In this document: positions 33,575-47,394 of the stretch, piece by piece
How the letters are laid out: each line of letters begins with the position of its first letter
How positions within the stretch are numbered: position 1 is the stretch's first letter
Assembly: GCA_964468045.1 (NCBI GenBank)
Contig: CAYXTO010000008.1
Coordinates: forward strand, 62,001 to 126,000
Direction of reading: 5' to 3'
DNA: 64,000 bases
From: JAWKXU01 sp964468045
GTDB taxonomy: Bacteria; Pseudomonadota; Alphaproteobacteria; Sphingomonadales; Sphingomonadaceae
Made by a program: the position numbers and the translations under genes
Notes under the pieces: model-generated
Databases searched by the model: none
The model's input: only the letters and a program-made list of their open reading frames with translations
What the model was told of the DNA's origin: nothing

Positions 33575-34939
33575 TCAGGCGGAGGTCGGCGCAGCCTTCG
33601 AGGCGGCCCTGCGCGCCCGATTCGAGGGTGGCGCGGGCTCCCGTTCCCGGCAATAGCTCCACAAGGCGCATTGCAAGCCGATCAGCATGAAGATGAAGGG
33701 CTGGAAGGCGATCCCGACGAACAGCGAACCGACCATATAGACGATCAGCCCCTGCTGCAGCGCCATGGCCAGCGGCGCCTGCCAGGTTTCGCCCTCCGCA
33801 ACCCGGCCTTTCCAGCGGCGCTGCAGCTTTTCCATTTGCCAGATGCCCAACAGCAGCAGCCAGAGCCACAGGCCCAGCCCGATCCAACCCTGTTCCCCCA
33901 GCATCTCGAAATAACTGGAATGATAGGCGCGCGCCTCGTCAGTCATGGTCGTGGTGCTGATGGTCGTGGTGGTGCCGTCGGTCTGCGCATCGACCGTCTC
34001 GAAGGTCAGCCGGTTGCTCAGATAGGCATTGAAGCCGCCGCCCAGGGGATGCTCCTTCACATAGTCGAGCGTCCAGGCCCAGACCGCGAGCCGGGTCGAG
34101 GCGGACTGATCGGCCTGGTGATTTTCTATCGTGCTCATCCGCTCGGTGAAGCTCTGCGGCAGGAACGGGATTGCGGCGAGCGCCAGGAACCCGGCCAGCC
34201 CCAGGTAAAGGAAGCGGTTCTTCACACTGCGCATCATCAGCACGCCTAGGGCGCCGACACAGAGCAGGCCGGTGCGCGCGCCGGTTCCTACCGGCATCAG
34301 CAGGCAGGCGAAGATCAGCGCTGCGGCGAACAGGCGGACCCGGTTGTCGGGGGGGAAGATGGTGCCGTGCCGGACCAGCCAGAGGATCAGCGGGATGACC
34401 GAGATCGCCACGCAGGAAATGATCGAGCCTTCGTAAAGGCCGCTGTTCTCGCGCACCAGCAGGGTCAGGGTCTCATAGCCGCCGCCGCCGAGGACGGTCT
34501 TGAGCCCGCCGTTGATGATGATCGCCCCGATCGAGAGAACCATGAACAGGATGGCCCCTTCGATCCGCAGGCGGGTGGTGAGGGTGAGCGGCAGGAAGAT
34601 GGCGAAGACCAGCGCCTTCCAGACCCAGCCCCATTTTTCCAGCGCCGCTTCCGGAAAGTCGGCCGTCAGGGTGGTCATCGCGCAATAGGCCAGCAGCGCC
34701 ACCATCAGCCCCTGGCGCAGGGTGAAGCGGGCGCCATCCTTGCGGTCGATCAGCAGCCAGCCCGAGAAGGCGGCCGCGAATGCGATCAGCGAGATCGGCA
34801 GGGATTGCAGGAAGGTCCACCCCACGCGCTGCGGCGACACGATATCGACATAGAGATAGGCGAGCACCCAGATGAAGGGGTGGCGCAGCCCCAGCAGCAG
34901 CAGGACGCCGAAGAACGCGAGCAGGGCGAGGTCAAGCAT
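33575..34939 (-). CDS. O-antigen ligase-like protein, exosortase A-associated (TIGR03097/DUF5935 type)
   Basis: A 454-residue polytopic membrane protein with about 10-12 helices. The N-terminal DUF5935 part (LLGLRHPFIWVLAYLYVDIVSPQRVGW) marks the putative O-glycosylation ligases tied to exosortase A/PEP-CTERM systems. The Wzy/WaaL core follows, with GTGARTGLL and the periplasmic loop containing HPLGGGFNAYL and YHSSYFEMLGEQGW. It should join a polysaccharide to a carrier or protein. The ATG at 34939 follows GAGGG and overlaps the end of the small upstream frame by eight bases. The partner glycosyltransferase gene is divergent, 90 bases beyond that small frame. Confidence 0.87.
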   Translation of the reverse strand: MLDLALLAFFGVLLLLGLRHPFIWVLAYLYVDIVSPQRVGWTFLQSLPISLIAFAAAFSGWLLIDRKDGARFTLRQGLMVALLAYCAMTTLTADFPEAALEKWGWVWKALVFAIFLPLTLTTRLRIEGAILFMVLSIGAIIINGGLKTVLGGGGYETLTLLVRENSGLYEGSIISCVAISVIPLILWLVRHGTIFPPDNRVRLFAAALIFACLLMPVGTGARTGLLCVGALGVLMMRSVKNRFLYLGLAGFLALAAIPFLPQSFTERMSTIENHQADQSASTRLAVWAWTLDYVKEHPLGGGFNAYLSNRLTFETVDAQTDGTTTTISTTTMTDEARAYHSSYFEMLGEQGWIGLGLWLWLLLLGIWQMEKLQRRWKGRVAEGETWQAPLAMALQQGLIVYMVGSLFVGIAFQPFIFMLIGLQCALWSYCREREPAPPSNRARRAASKAAPTSA

Positions 34940-35081
34940 CGCTGCCCTCGTCCTTGCCCGCATGGCGCGCCTTCCGGCCGCGCGGGCGTCCCGGCAGGTC
35001 CAGATCCTCGCGCTGCACCAGCCGCCAGGCTGCGATGACCATCAGGCCATGGGTCAGGGCAAGGGAGAACAGATCGATCAA
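34932..35081 (-). CDS. putative 49-residue protein overlapping the O-ligase gene
   Basis: This short frame reads (M)IDLFSLALTHGLMVIAAWRL and then a basic, polar tail rich in Arg, Gly and Lys ending in GKDEGSDA. A single hydrophobic helix (about 2-18) followed by positive charge predicts a small inner-membrane protein with its tail in the cytoplasm. The start would be a TTG without a good ribosome site, or an internal ATG at Met14. The end overlaps the ligase start (ATGCTTGA), as in translational coupling. Function is unknown; it may be a partner of the ligase. Confidence 0.45.
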   Translation of the reverse strand: MIDLFSLALTHGLMVIAAWRLVQREDLDLPGRPRGRKARHAGKDEGSDA

Positions 35082-35170
35082 GCGGCAAGGTCCGGAAGCT
35101 TCGTCTCTGCCCTCGCCTAGCAGCAGGCGGTTGACGCGACGTTAAGCTTATTCATGGCACAAGTCGGGTC

Positions 35171-36406
35171 ATGACTCGCATCCTGCACGTCCTCGACCAT
35201 TCTTTGCCGCTGCATAGCGGCTATACCTTCCGCACGCGCGCCATCCTGAAGGCGCAGCAGGCCACGGGGCTCGAAGTGCGCGGAATCACGGGGCTGCGTC
35301 ATGGCGGCGCCGAGGGCGATCCTGACATGCAGGAAGTCGACGGGCTGATCTTCCATCGCACATCGGGCGAGGCCGGCGGCCCGGCCGGAATGCGCGAATG
35401 GCGCGAAGCAGGCCAGCTCGCCAGCGCCATCGAAGCGCTGTGCGCGCAGTGGCGGCCGGATATCCTGCACGCCCATTCCCCCGCCTTGTGCGGGTTTGCG
35501 GCGATGCGCGCCGCCGGGCGGCTGGGCATCCCATTCGTCTATGAAATCCGCGCCTTCTGGGAAGATGCCGCGGTCGGCAATGGCACGGGCCGCGAAGGCT
35601 CGGTCAAGTACCGGCTGACCCGGAGCCTGGAAAACCATGTCGTTGCCGGGGCCGACTGCGTGATGACCATCTGCCATGGATTGCGGGACGATCTGATCGC
35701 GCGCGGTTTCCCGGCGGGGCGCATCGGCATCATGCCCAACGGGGTCGATCTCGAGCTGTTCGGCACACCGCCGGCAGCCGACCCGGCGCTTGCCGAGGAG
35801 CTGGGCCTGGGCAGCGGCCCGGTGATCGGCTTCATCGGCAGTTTCTACGACTACGAAGGCATCGACGACCTGATTGAGGCGATGCCGCTGCTGCTCGAAA
35901 GCCAGCCTGATGCTCGCTTGCTGCTGGTGGGTGGGGGACCGCGCGCGGAGGCGCTGAAACGCCAGGCCGGGGCATCGCTTGCGCGCCATGCCATCCGTTT
36001 CGTTGGCCGGGTCCCGCACGATCAGGTCGAACGCTATTACGCCTTGTGCGATATCATGGCCTATCCCCGCAAGGCGAGCCGGCTGACCGAGCTGGTCACC
36101 CCGCTCAAGCCGCTGGAGGCCATGGCCCAGGGCAAGCTCGTGGCCGCGTCCGACGTGGGCGGGCACCGCGAGCTCATCAGCGACGGGGTGACAGGGTCTC
36201 TGTTCGCCCCCGACGATCCGGTGGCCTGCGGTGAAGCGCTGGCGGGATTGCTCGCGCACCGGGATCGCTGGGCGGCGATCCGGGAAGCGGCGAAGACCCA
36301 TGTCGCCTTGCGGCATGACTGGGCGCGCAATGTGGGTCGTTATCAAGACGTTTACCAAGCCTTGCTAGGCAGGGGTTCCGAATCGGGACTGTGTGCGGCG
36401 GCCTAA
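35171..36406 (+). CDS. exosortase A/PEP-CTERM-associated glycosyltransferase (TIGR04063-like)
   Basis: A 411-residue family 4 glycosyltransferase with GT-B fold. The N-terminal block ILHVLDHSLPLHSGYTFRTR is the mark of the TIGR04063 group found with exosortase A polysaccharide clusters. The donor-site block has the usual IGFIGSFYDYEGIDDLIEAM, GGGPRAEALK and PRKASRLTELVTPLKPLEAMAQGK with the conserved acidic pair replaced in part. The NDP-sugar and acceptor are not known. It starts 90 bases from the small frame before the ligase gene, on the other strand, so the two could share control. Confidence 0.92.
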   Translation: MTRILHVLDHSLPLHSGYTFRTRAILKAQQATGLEVRGITGLRHGGAEGDPDMQEVDGLIFHRTSGEAGGPAGMREWREAGQLASAIEALCAQWRPDILHAHSPALCGFAAMRAAGRLGIPFVYEIRAFWEDAAVGNGTGREGSVKYRLTRSLENHVVAGADCVMTICHGLRDDLIARGFPAGRIGIMPNGVDLELFGTPPAADPALAEELGLGSGPVIGFIGSFYDYEGIDDLIEAMPLLLESQPDARLLLVGGGPRAEALKRQAGASLARHAIRFVGRVPHDQVERYYALCDIMAYPRKASRLTELVTPLKPLEAMAQGKLVAASDVGGHRELISDGVTGSLFAPDDPVACGEALAGLLAHRDRWAAIREAAKTHVALRHDWARNVGRYQDVYQALLGRGSESGLCAAA

Positions 36407-36484
36407 GGTCCGCACCGGGACCAACGGGAGCAGGTAGCGAACGATCCGGGTGATGCCGGCAAGGCGACAGGGGTTGTACGAACA

Positions 36485-37978
36485 GTGTCCAGTTCGACGC
36501 AAAATACCGGAAAGGCGAGGCCCGGGAAGGCCGCGCCGGTCAGCGCTCATCCGGCCTTTCCAGCGATGGTCGCGATCTGGTTCGCCGCCCTGTTCGGCCT
36601 GGGCAGCCTCGTTCTGCCTTCCGCCCTGCCGGAACATCTCATCACGCTCACGGGGGCCGACGCGCTGATACCGGCCATGGCGCCGCCGCTCGGTTTCACG
36701 GCACGGGCGCTGATTGCCCTGATGGCCACGCTCGTCGGCGGCATCGGCGGGCTCGCTCTGGCGCGCCGGATCGTCGCCGCGCAGCGCTCCAGCCGCCAGT
36801 CGGCGGTGGCCGCAGAGCCCAGGCTTCGCAATGCCGACCGCCATCCGGACGCGCCCGCGCGCCGCCCGATTTCCGCCCTGGAAGAGCTGGGCGAGGATCG
36901 CCTGCCCGAATTCCGTCCTGAACTTCACGACGAGCTTGCCGAGGAATTGGGCGTCGATTGGGAGGACGAGTTTTCGGAAACGCAAAGCCGCCGCCGCACG
37001 CTTGCCAACCTGACGCAGCCCGCAATCGATGGGCCGCTGGATGAGCCCGACTCGCGTTGGGTCGAGCCGGCCGCGGATGCAATCGAGCCGGTGGAGCAGG
37101 ACTCGCCGGAAGAAATTGCCGAAGAGATGTCCGCCGCGGAGGACATGCCGCTCGAGTGGTCCGAATGGGGCGAGCCTGCTGATGGCGACGCGGATCCGCA
37201 TGCGGAATTCATCGAGGTCGACGCCGGGCAAGGGCCGGACGAACAGCCTGACATCGCCCTGCCGCCCGCCGCTTCCTCCATGCCGGAAGCGCCCGAGGGG
37301 GCGCTTGAACTGGGCGAGGATGCCGCCCTCCCGGCGGGTCACAATCCCGCCATCCGCGAAGCTTCGCTGGCGGAACTGGGTGTGACCGATCTGGTGGAGC
37401 GGCTGGCTTATGCCATTCAGATCCGCCAGGAAGGCCCCGTCGCGGTGGGCGAAAGCATATTGGCCAAGAAGGCTCCTACGCGACAATGGCCGGCTCCGGA
37501 TCGCGAGCCCGCGCCGGACGGCGCCAGCGACGATTCTCCCGCCCGGCCTGCCATGCCTGCGGCGCTGCGCCCGCTCAGCTTCGAGGAGGAAGATGCCGGG
37601 GATGGGGTCGAAACCGATCTCGCCCTTTCCGATCTCGGACTGCACGAACATTCCATCCCGGACCATTGGGAGCCGGTCGGGTTCGGCGATCTGCCCGCCT
37701 ATCAGGCCGAGGATTTCGCCAATGAGAGCGAAGCGGACGAAGAGGACGACAGCGCCCTGGCGGAGGAGAGCTACAGTTCGCTGCTGAATCTCAAGATGGG
37801 CCCTGGCCGGCCCGCGCCGGGCGAGGATGCGGAAGGGCTGGATGCCTCGGACGAGGCTGAATCGCCGGCGCAGGAAAGCGCCACCGCTGCCGGGACGGCG
37901 CCCGCGGAGCCGGAGGACGCCGACAAGGCCCTGCGCGAGGCGCTGGCCAGGCTGCAGCGGATCAGCGGCGCCGCCTGA
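36485..37978 (+). CDS. acidic membrane-anchored protein, unknown function
   Basis: A 497-residue protein with two N-terminal membrane helices (about 25-48 and 70-96). A very acidic, low-complexity cytoplasmic or periplasmic part of some 400 residues follows, rich in Glu, Asp, Ala and Pro (for example EELGEDRLPEFRPELHDELA and ESEADEEDDSALAEE). Short motifs recur around SLAELGVTDLVERLAYAIQIRQ and FEEEDAGDG. No family is recognised. The start is a GTG with AGGGG ten bases upstream. It lies 78 bases after the glycosyltransferase gene in the same direction, so a link to polysaccharide export is possible but not shown. Confidence 0.75.
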   Translation: MSSSTQNTGKARPGKAAPVSAHPAFPAMVAIWFAALFGLGSLVLPSALPEHLITLTGADALIPAMAPPLGFTARALIALMATLVGGIGGLALARRIVAAQRSSRQSAVAAEPRLRNADRHPDAPARRPISALEELGEDRLPEFRPELHDELAEELGVDWEDEFSETQSRRRTLANLTQPAIDGPLDEPDSRWVEPAADAIEPVEQDSPEEIAEEMSAAEDMPLEWSEWGEPADGDADPHAEFIEVDAGQGPDEQPDIALPPAASSMPEAPEGALELGEDAALPAGHNPAIREASLAELGVTDLVERLAYAIQIRQEGPVAVGESILAKKAPTRQWPAPDREPAPDGASDDSPARPAMPAALRPLSFEEEDAGDGVETDLALSDLGLHEHSIPDHWEPVGFGDLPAYQAEDFANESEADEEDDSALAEESYSSLLNLKMGPGRPAPGEDAEGLDASDEAESPAQESATAAGTAPAEPEDADKALREALARLQRISGAA

Positions 37979-38191
37979 ACGGCCAAGCGCCCCGCCGCCA
38001 TGCAGGAATGGCGGAAAAGCGTGCCTTTTTAACGGAAATCCGCTTCGCGGTTGCAAAAACCGCTTCCTGTCGTCATTGGGGAAGATCGCATAGCCTTGTC
38101 GAGCACGGGGCTCTTGTGATTCGCGCATTTTTGCCGAAGGGGCGCTGCATCGGGGTGCAGCGGCCAGGCCAACGACAGGATAGGAATTTTG

Positions 38192-42832
<4,641 letters not shown>

Positions 42833-42859
42833 CTCGGGTCGGATAAGGGTTACGGAATA

Positions 42860-44293
42860 ATGGGCAAGGAAACCGGGTTTCTCGAAGTCGACCGCAAGGA
42901 TCGCACCTATGCGGACCCCAAGGCACGGCTGAAGCACTACAAGGAGTTCGTGATCCCGCATGCGGAGCCGGCGCTGCGCGAGCAGGCGTCGCGCTGCATG
43001 AATTGCGGCATCCCCTACTGCCACAATGGCTGTCCGGTGAACAACATCATCCCGGACTGGAACCATCTGGTCTATGAGGGCGACTGGCGCGATGCGCTGG
43101 AAATCCTGCATTCGACCAACAATTTCCCGGAATTCACCGGCCGCATCTGTCCCGCCCCGTGCGAGGCGAGCTGCACGCTGAACATCATCGACCAGCCGGT
43201 CACCATCAAGTCGATCGAATGCGCCATCGTCGATCGCGGCTGGAAGGAAGGCTGGATCGAGCCGCAGGTGCCCGCCAGGCGCACCGGCAAGTCCGTGGCG
43301 GTGGTCGGCTCCGGCCCGGCCGGCATGGCCTGCGCCCAGCAGCTTGCGCGGGCGGGCCATTCGGTGACCCTGTTCGAGAAGAACGACCGGGTCGGCGGGC
43401 TGCTGCGTTACGGCATCCCCGACTTCAAGATGGAAAAGCACCTCATCGACCGCCGCATGAAGCAGATGGAGGCCGAAGGGGTGACCTTCCGCCCGTCGAC
43501 CGAAATCGGCGTGGAGGTATCCTTCAAGGCGCTGAAGGAGAATTTCGACGCGGTAGTGCTGTCGGGCGGTGCGGAAAACCCGCGCCCGCTGCAGATCCCC
43601 GGCGCGGAACTGCCCGGCGTCCACTATGCGATGAGCTTCCTGACCCAGCAGAACAAGCGCAATGCCGGGGATGACGAGGCGCGCGCCGCGCCCAACGGCA
43701 CGCTCAGCGCCACCGGCAAGCATGTCATCGTGATCGGCGGCGGCGACACCGGGTCGGACTGCGTCGGCACCTCCAACCGGCAGGGCGCGGCGAGCGTGAC
43801 CCAGCTGGAGATCATGCCCAAGCCCCCGGAAAAGGAAGACAAGGCGCTGACCTGGCCGGACTGGCCGCTCAAGCTGCGGACATCCACCAGCCATGACGAA
43901 GGCGTGGACCGCGACTGGGCGGTGCTGACCAAGCGCGTGATCGGCGACAACGAGGTCACCGGTCTGGAATGCGTGCGCGTCGAATGGAACAACGGCAGGA
44001 TGGAAGAAGTGCAGGGCAGCGAATTCACCCTGCGGGCCGATCTCATCCTGCTGGCCATGGGTTTCCTCGGCCCGCGCAAGCAGGGGATGCTGGACCAGTC
44101 CGGCGTCGCCATGACCGATCGCGGCAATGTCGACGCCAACCTGATCGACTACAGGACGAGCGAGGACATGGTGTTCTCTTGCGGCGACATGCGCCGGGGC
44201 CAGTCGCTGGTGGTATGGGCGATCCGCGAGGGCCGCCAATGCGCGCGGGCGGTGGACGAGGCCTTGATGGGGGCGAGCGAACTGCCGCGCTGA
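42860..44293 (+). CDS. gltD: glutamate synthase, small subunit
   Basis: A 477-residue NADPH-oxidising subunit of GOGAT. The two N-terminal 4Fe-4S clusters are bound by CMNCGIPYCHNGCPVNN near 45-61 and CPAPCEASCTLNI near 94-106. The FAD motif VVGSGPAGMACAQQLARAGH near 148-167 and the NADPH motif VIVIGGGDTGSDCVGT near 288-303 are intact. SCGDMRRGQSLVVWAIREGR near the end is typical. It feeds electrons to GltB, encoded just before it, and the pair is co-transcribed. No other nitrogen gene is next to it; glnE is 16 kb away. Confidence 0.97.
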   Translation: MGKETGFLEVDRKDRTYADPKARLKHYKEFVIPHAEPALREQASRCMNCGIPYCHNGCPVNNIIPDWNHLVYEGDWRDALEILHSTNNFPEFTGRICPAPCEASCTLNIIDQPVTIKSIECAIVDRGWKEGWIEPQVPARRTGKSVAVVGSGPAGMACAQQLARAGHSVTLFEKNDRVGGLLRYGIPDFKMEKHLIDRRMKQMEAEGVTFRPSTEIGVEVSFKALKENFDAVVLSGGAENPRPLQIPGAELPGVHYAMSFLTQQNKRNAGDDEARAAPNGTLSATGKHVIVIGGGDTGSDCVGTSNRQGAASVTQLEIMPKPPEKEDKALTWPDWPLKLRTSTSHDEGVDRDWAVLTKRVIGDNEVTGLECVRVEWNNGRMEEVQGSEFTLRADLILLAMGFLGPRKQGMLDQSGVAMTDRGNVDANLIDYRTSEDMVFSCGDMRRGQSLVVWAIREGRQCARAVDEALMGASELPR

Positions 44294-44374
44294 GGTGAGT
44301 GGGCGGTTAGCGTAAGCAGCCGCTCCAGCTCCTGCCTCTGGCCTTTTCAGGTGATTGCGGGCAATCATCCGCCG

Positions 44375-45034
44375 ATGCGCGCGCGCCTTCTTCTACCTGT
44401 CATTCTGCTGCTGTCCCTCGCTTCCCCGGCATGGGCACAAGCTTCGGCCCCGGATTTCGCCGGCGGTTACCGTCTGCAGGGTGGTCCGGACGTGGCGTCG
44501 GAACTGGTCCTGCGCGCGGATGGAACCTATGCCTATTGGCTGATGGCGGGAGCTCTGGACGAAGCCTCGGAAGGCCGCTGGACCTTGGCCGACGGCCAGC
44601 TTTCGCTGGTCACCGAACCCAGGCCGGTCCCGCCGGAATTCCGGCAGGTCGGGGCTTCGGCGGAAGGAACCGGCTTTCGGCTGGAAGTGAACTGGCCCAG
44701 TGGCAGGGGGATTGCCGGCATCGATTTCCGGATCGGCCTGGCCGATGGGCAAGTGCTGGAAGGCTACACCCAGCATGACGGCTGGCAGGCAGCCGAAGCG
44801 CTCGCGGCGGACCCGCAATGGATCGAACTGGAGGAGCCGGTAAACACCATCCGCTCAGGGCGGATCGCCTTGCCGCTGCATACCAGGGTCCTGCGCTTCG
44901 TTCTGCTGCCGAACGATCTGGGCAAGGTCGATCTGACCGGCGCCACCATCGAAGTGGAGGGCAAGGGGCTGACTCTGCACCGCCGGGAAGGCGCAATGCC
45001 CTTTGTCAGGACCTCCTCTGTGCCATACAGGTAG
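44375..45034 (+). CDS. secreted protein of unknown function
   Basis: A 219-residue protein with a signal peptide (MRARLLLPVILLLSLASPAW then AQA). The mature chain is rich in beta strands (DFAGGYRLQGG, ELVLRADGTYAYWLMAGALDEASEGRWTLADGQLSLVTEP), resembling a small lipocalin-like or META-like barrel that measures a substrate, but no family can be named. No cysteine is left in the mature part. The ATG at 44375 was chosen because it begins the signal peptide; a GTG at 44351 is in frame. It follows gltD by 81 bases and converges on the LLM oxidoreductase gene, with stops two bases apart. Confidence 0.7.
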   Translation: MRARLLLPVILLLSLASPAWAQASAPDFAGGYRLQGGPDVASELVLRADGTYAYWLMAGALDEASEGRWTLADGQLSLVTEPRPVPPEFRQVGASAEGTGFRLEVNWPSGRGIAGIDFRIGLADGQVLEGYTQHDGWQAAEALAADPQWIELEEPVNTIRSGRIALPLHTRVLRFVLLPNDLGKVDLTGATIEVEGKGLTLHRREGAMPFVRTSSVPYR

Positions 45035-45036
45035 CG

Positions 45037-45912
45037 TTAGAGGCCCTGTGCGATCCGCTCCAGCGCGGCGATGTCAGGCATGCCGTGCTGGCCAAGCAGC
45101 TGGATGCAGACGTGATCCGCCCCCGCATCCCAATGCGCCCGCACCCTCTCGCGGATCGTCTCGTCATCGCCCCAGGCGATCATGGCGTCCACCAGCCGGT
45201 CGGACCCGCCATTCTCGAAATCTGATTCGTCGAAACCCTGCCGCAGCCAGGTATTCCGGTAGTTCGGCAGGCCGACGTAGATGCCCAGGATCGCCCGGCC
45301 GAGCTTGCGGCCGGTTTCCGCATCCGGCGCAGGCGCGACCATCTGTTCCACGCAAAGCAGTTTGTCCGGCCCGAGAATGGCGCGGGCTTCGGCCGTGAAT
45401 TCCGGCGTGACATTGTAGGGATGCGCGCCATCCGCCAGGTCGCGCGAAAGCTCGAGCATTTTCGGACCGAGGGCGGCCAGCAGGGTGACCGGCTTGTCCG
45501 AGGGCTTCGGCGATTCGTAGACCGCCTTGCCCATTGCTTCGAGATAGGCGCGCATGGTGGCCACCGGCTTGCCGTAATCGTGCCCGCGCAGATCATCCAC
45601 CAGCGGCGCGTGGGAAACCCCCATGCCGAGGACGAACCGGCCGCCGGATTGCTCGTTCAGGCCATTGCGCGCGGCCACCATCGCCTGCGCATCGCGCGCG
45701 TAGATATTGGCGATGCCGGTGGCGATGATCAGCCGCGTGGTGTTGGCGAGCAGCCAGCTCGACGAAACCAGCGAATTGCGGCCCACGGCCTCCGGATGCC
45801 ACAGGGCGGAAAATCCCGCGCGCTCAACCGCCTGGGCGAAGCTGGCCAGCTCGGCCGATGTCATCAGATCGAGGCTGGCCCAAACGCCAAGCTTGCCGAG
45901 TTTTCCTGTCAT
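45037..45912 (-). CDS. LLM class F420-dependent-type oxidoreductase (TIGR03620-like)
   Basis: A 291-residue flavin- or F420-using oxidoreductase of the bacterial luciferase-like fold. Motifs: GVWASLDLMTSAELASFAQAVERAGFSALWHPE, the TRLIIATGIANIYARDAQAMVAA strand, GRFVLGMGVSHAPLVDDLRGHDYG and LAALGPKMLELSRDLADGAHPYNVTPE. The substrate and even the cofactor are uncertain, since many Sphingomonadales members lack a shown F420 need. Length is normal. It is the only gene of this kind here and converges with the secreted protein gene. Confidence 0.88.
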   Translation of the reverse strand: MTGKLGKLGVWASLDLMTSAELASFAQAVERAGFSALWHPEAVGRNSLVSSSWLLANTTRLIIATGIANIYARDAQAMVAARNGLNEQSGGRFVLGMGVSHAPLVDDLRGHDYGKPVATMRAYLEAMGKAVYESPKPSDKPVTLLAALGPKMLELSRDLADGAHPYNVTPEFTAEARAILGPDKLLCVEQMVAPAPDAETGRKLGRAILGIYVGLPNYRNTWLRQGFDESDFENGGSDRLVDAMIAWGDDETIRERVRAHWDAGADHVCIQLLGQHGMPDIAALERIAQGL

Positions 45913-45988
45913 GCCATCTCCCCACGGATCAAATTGTTCCCAATCAGCTCCGAGCTATCGCCGCCGGGCCGGTTTGGCAAATCCGGCG

Positions 45989-46669
45989 TCACCAATCGAT
46001 CGCGCCCCGGCCATTGGCTTCCAGGAAGGCATTGGCGCGGCTGAAAGGTTTCGATCCGAAGAAGCCGCGATGAGCCGAAAGCGGGCTGGGATGCGGCGAC
46101 CGGATGATCAGGTGCCGGCCGCTATTGACCAGTTCCGGAATACGCGCCGCCTTGCCCTGTGCATGGCTGCCCCACAGGATGAACACGCTCGGTTCCGGCC
46201 GCGTCGCGACCGCGGCGACCGCTGCATCAGTGATGGCTTCCCAGCCGCGGTTCTGGTGCGATCCGGCCTGCCCCGCTTCGACCGTCAGCGCGTTGTTGAG
46301 CAGCAGCACCCCTTGCTTCGCCCAATGCGACAAATCGCCATGGTCGGGAGGCCCGATTCCCAGGTCGCTTTTCAGCTCCTTGTAGATATTCACGAGGGAC
46401 GGCGGCGACGGCACCCCCTGGGGCACGGAAAACGCGAGACCATGCGCCTGCCCCGGCCCGTGATAGGGGTCCTGCCCGAGGATCACCACCTTGACCTTGT
46501 CCAGCGGGGTAAGCTCCAGCGCGGCCAGCCGCTGCCCCCGGGGCGGATAGATATGCTTTCCCGCCGTTTCTTCCGCGCGCAGCCAGCCGCCCAGCCGCCG
46601 CGCCTCTTGTGTCGCCAGCACCGGTTCGAGCACCGGCTTCCAGGAGGAGGGAAGATTATCCTGCGCCAT
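45989..46669 (-). CDS. ung: uracil-DNA glycosylase
   Basis: A 226-residue family 1 UDG that removes uracil from DNA. The water-activating motif GQDPYHGPGQAHGLAFSVP puts catalytic Asp67 in place, LLNNALTVEAGQAGSH is in the middle, and the DNA-intercalation motif HPSPLSAHRGFFGSKPFS is near the end. The uracil-binding Asn is in LLNNALTV. The ATG was picked from length and the family start; the ribosome site is weak. It is divergent from the RNase D-like gene, 81 bases away, and xth lies elsewhere in the window. Confidence 0.96.
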   Translation of the reverse strand: MAQDNLPSSWKPVLEPVLATQEARRLGGWLRAEETAGKHIYPPRGQRLAALELTPLDKVKVVILGQDPYHGPGQAHGLAFSVPQGVPSPPSLVNIYKELKSDLGIGPPDHGDLSHWAKQGVLLLNNALTVEAGQAGSHQNRGWEAITDAAVAAVATRPEPSVFILWGSHAQGKAARIPELVNSGRHLIIRSPHPSPLSAHRGFFGSKPFSRANAFLEANGRGAIDW

Positions 46670-46750
46670 AGGGAACTCGTAGCGCGTGGATGCGACTATC
46701 GCCAGCCGGGGCTTTCGCTCTTCCACGGATAGGCTTAAGGGCGGAAGCCT

Positions 46751-47368
46751 ATGGCTGTTCATTTTCACGAAGAAGATCTGCCCGCAGGCGTGCTCGCGCC
46801 CGGTCCGATCGCTGTCGACACCGAAACGATGGGATTGATCACTCCGCGCGACCGGCTGTGCCTGGTCCAGATCAGTGACGGGCAGGGGGACGAGCATCTC
46901 ATCCGCTTCAAGCGCGGAAGCAGCTTCGACGCGCCGAACCTGAAGGCGGTTCTCGCCGACCCGACCCGTCTCAAGCTCTATCATTTCGCGCGCTTCGATC
47001 TGGCGGCGATCGAGCATTATCTCGGCGTGGTCGCGGCCCCGGTGTTCTGCACCAAGATCGCCAGCAAGCTGACCCGCACCTATACCGATCGGCATGGCCT
47101 GAAGAACCTGGTCAGCGAGTTGCTGGGCACCGATATTTCCAAGCAGCAGCAGTCGAGCGATTGGGGCGCGCCGGAAATCAACGAGGCGCAGCGCGAATAT
47201 GCCGCCAGCGATGTCCGTTATCTGCATCGGCTGCGCGCTATCCTTGTCGAACGGCTGGAACGCGAAGGGCGTTTGGCGATTGCCCAGGCATGCTTTGATT
47301 TCCTGCCCGCCCGGGCGCGGCTGGACCTTGCCGGCTGGGCCGAGAAGGATATCTTCAGCCACGAGTAA
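46751..47368 (+). CDS. ribonuclease D-like 3'-5' exonuclease
   Basis: A 205-residue DEDDy exonuclease domain, without the HRDC domains of full RNase D. The motifs are DTETMGL (I, near 23), the LYHFARFDLAAIEHYLG block (II) and SDVRYLHRL (III, with the tyrosine). It may trim tRNA or other small RNA ends. Short single-domain members are usual in alphaproteobacteria. It starts 26 bases before lptC, so it could be read with the lptC-lptA genes. Confidence 0.88.
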   Translation: MAVHFHEEDLPAGVLAPGPIAVDTETMGLITPRDRLCLVQISDGQGDEHLIRFKRGSSFDAPNLKAVLADPTRLKLYHFARFDLAAIEHYLGVVAAPVFCTKIASKLTRTYTDRHGLKNLVSELLGTDISKQQQSSDWGAPEINEAQREYAASDVRYLHRLRAILVERLEREGRLAIAQACFDFLPARARLDLAGWAEKDIFSHE

Positions 47369-47394
47369 GCCAGGCAACGACAAGCAGCAGAACC

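Noticed and set aside
37979..38191. Possible sigma-54 promoter or intrinsic terminator upstream of gltB
   Set aside because: No GG-N10-GC pair with the right context was found. The stem at 37995-38014 is 12 bases from a T-run, which is too far for a standard terminator.
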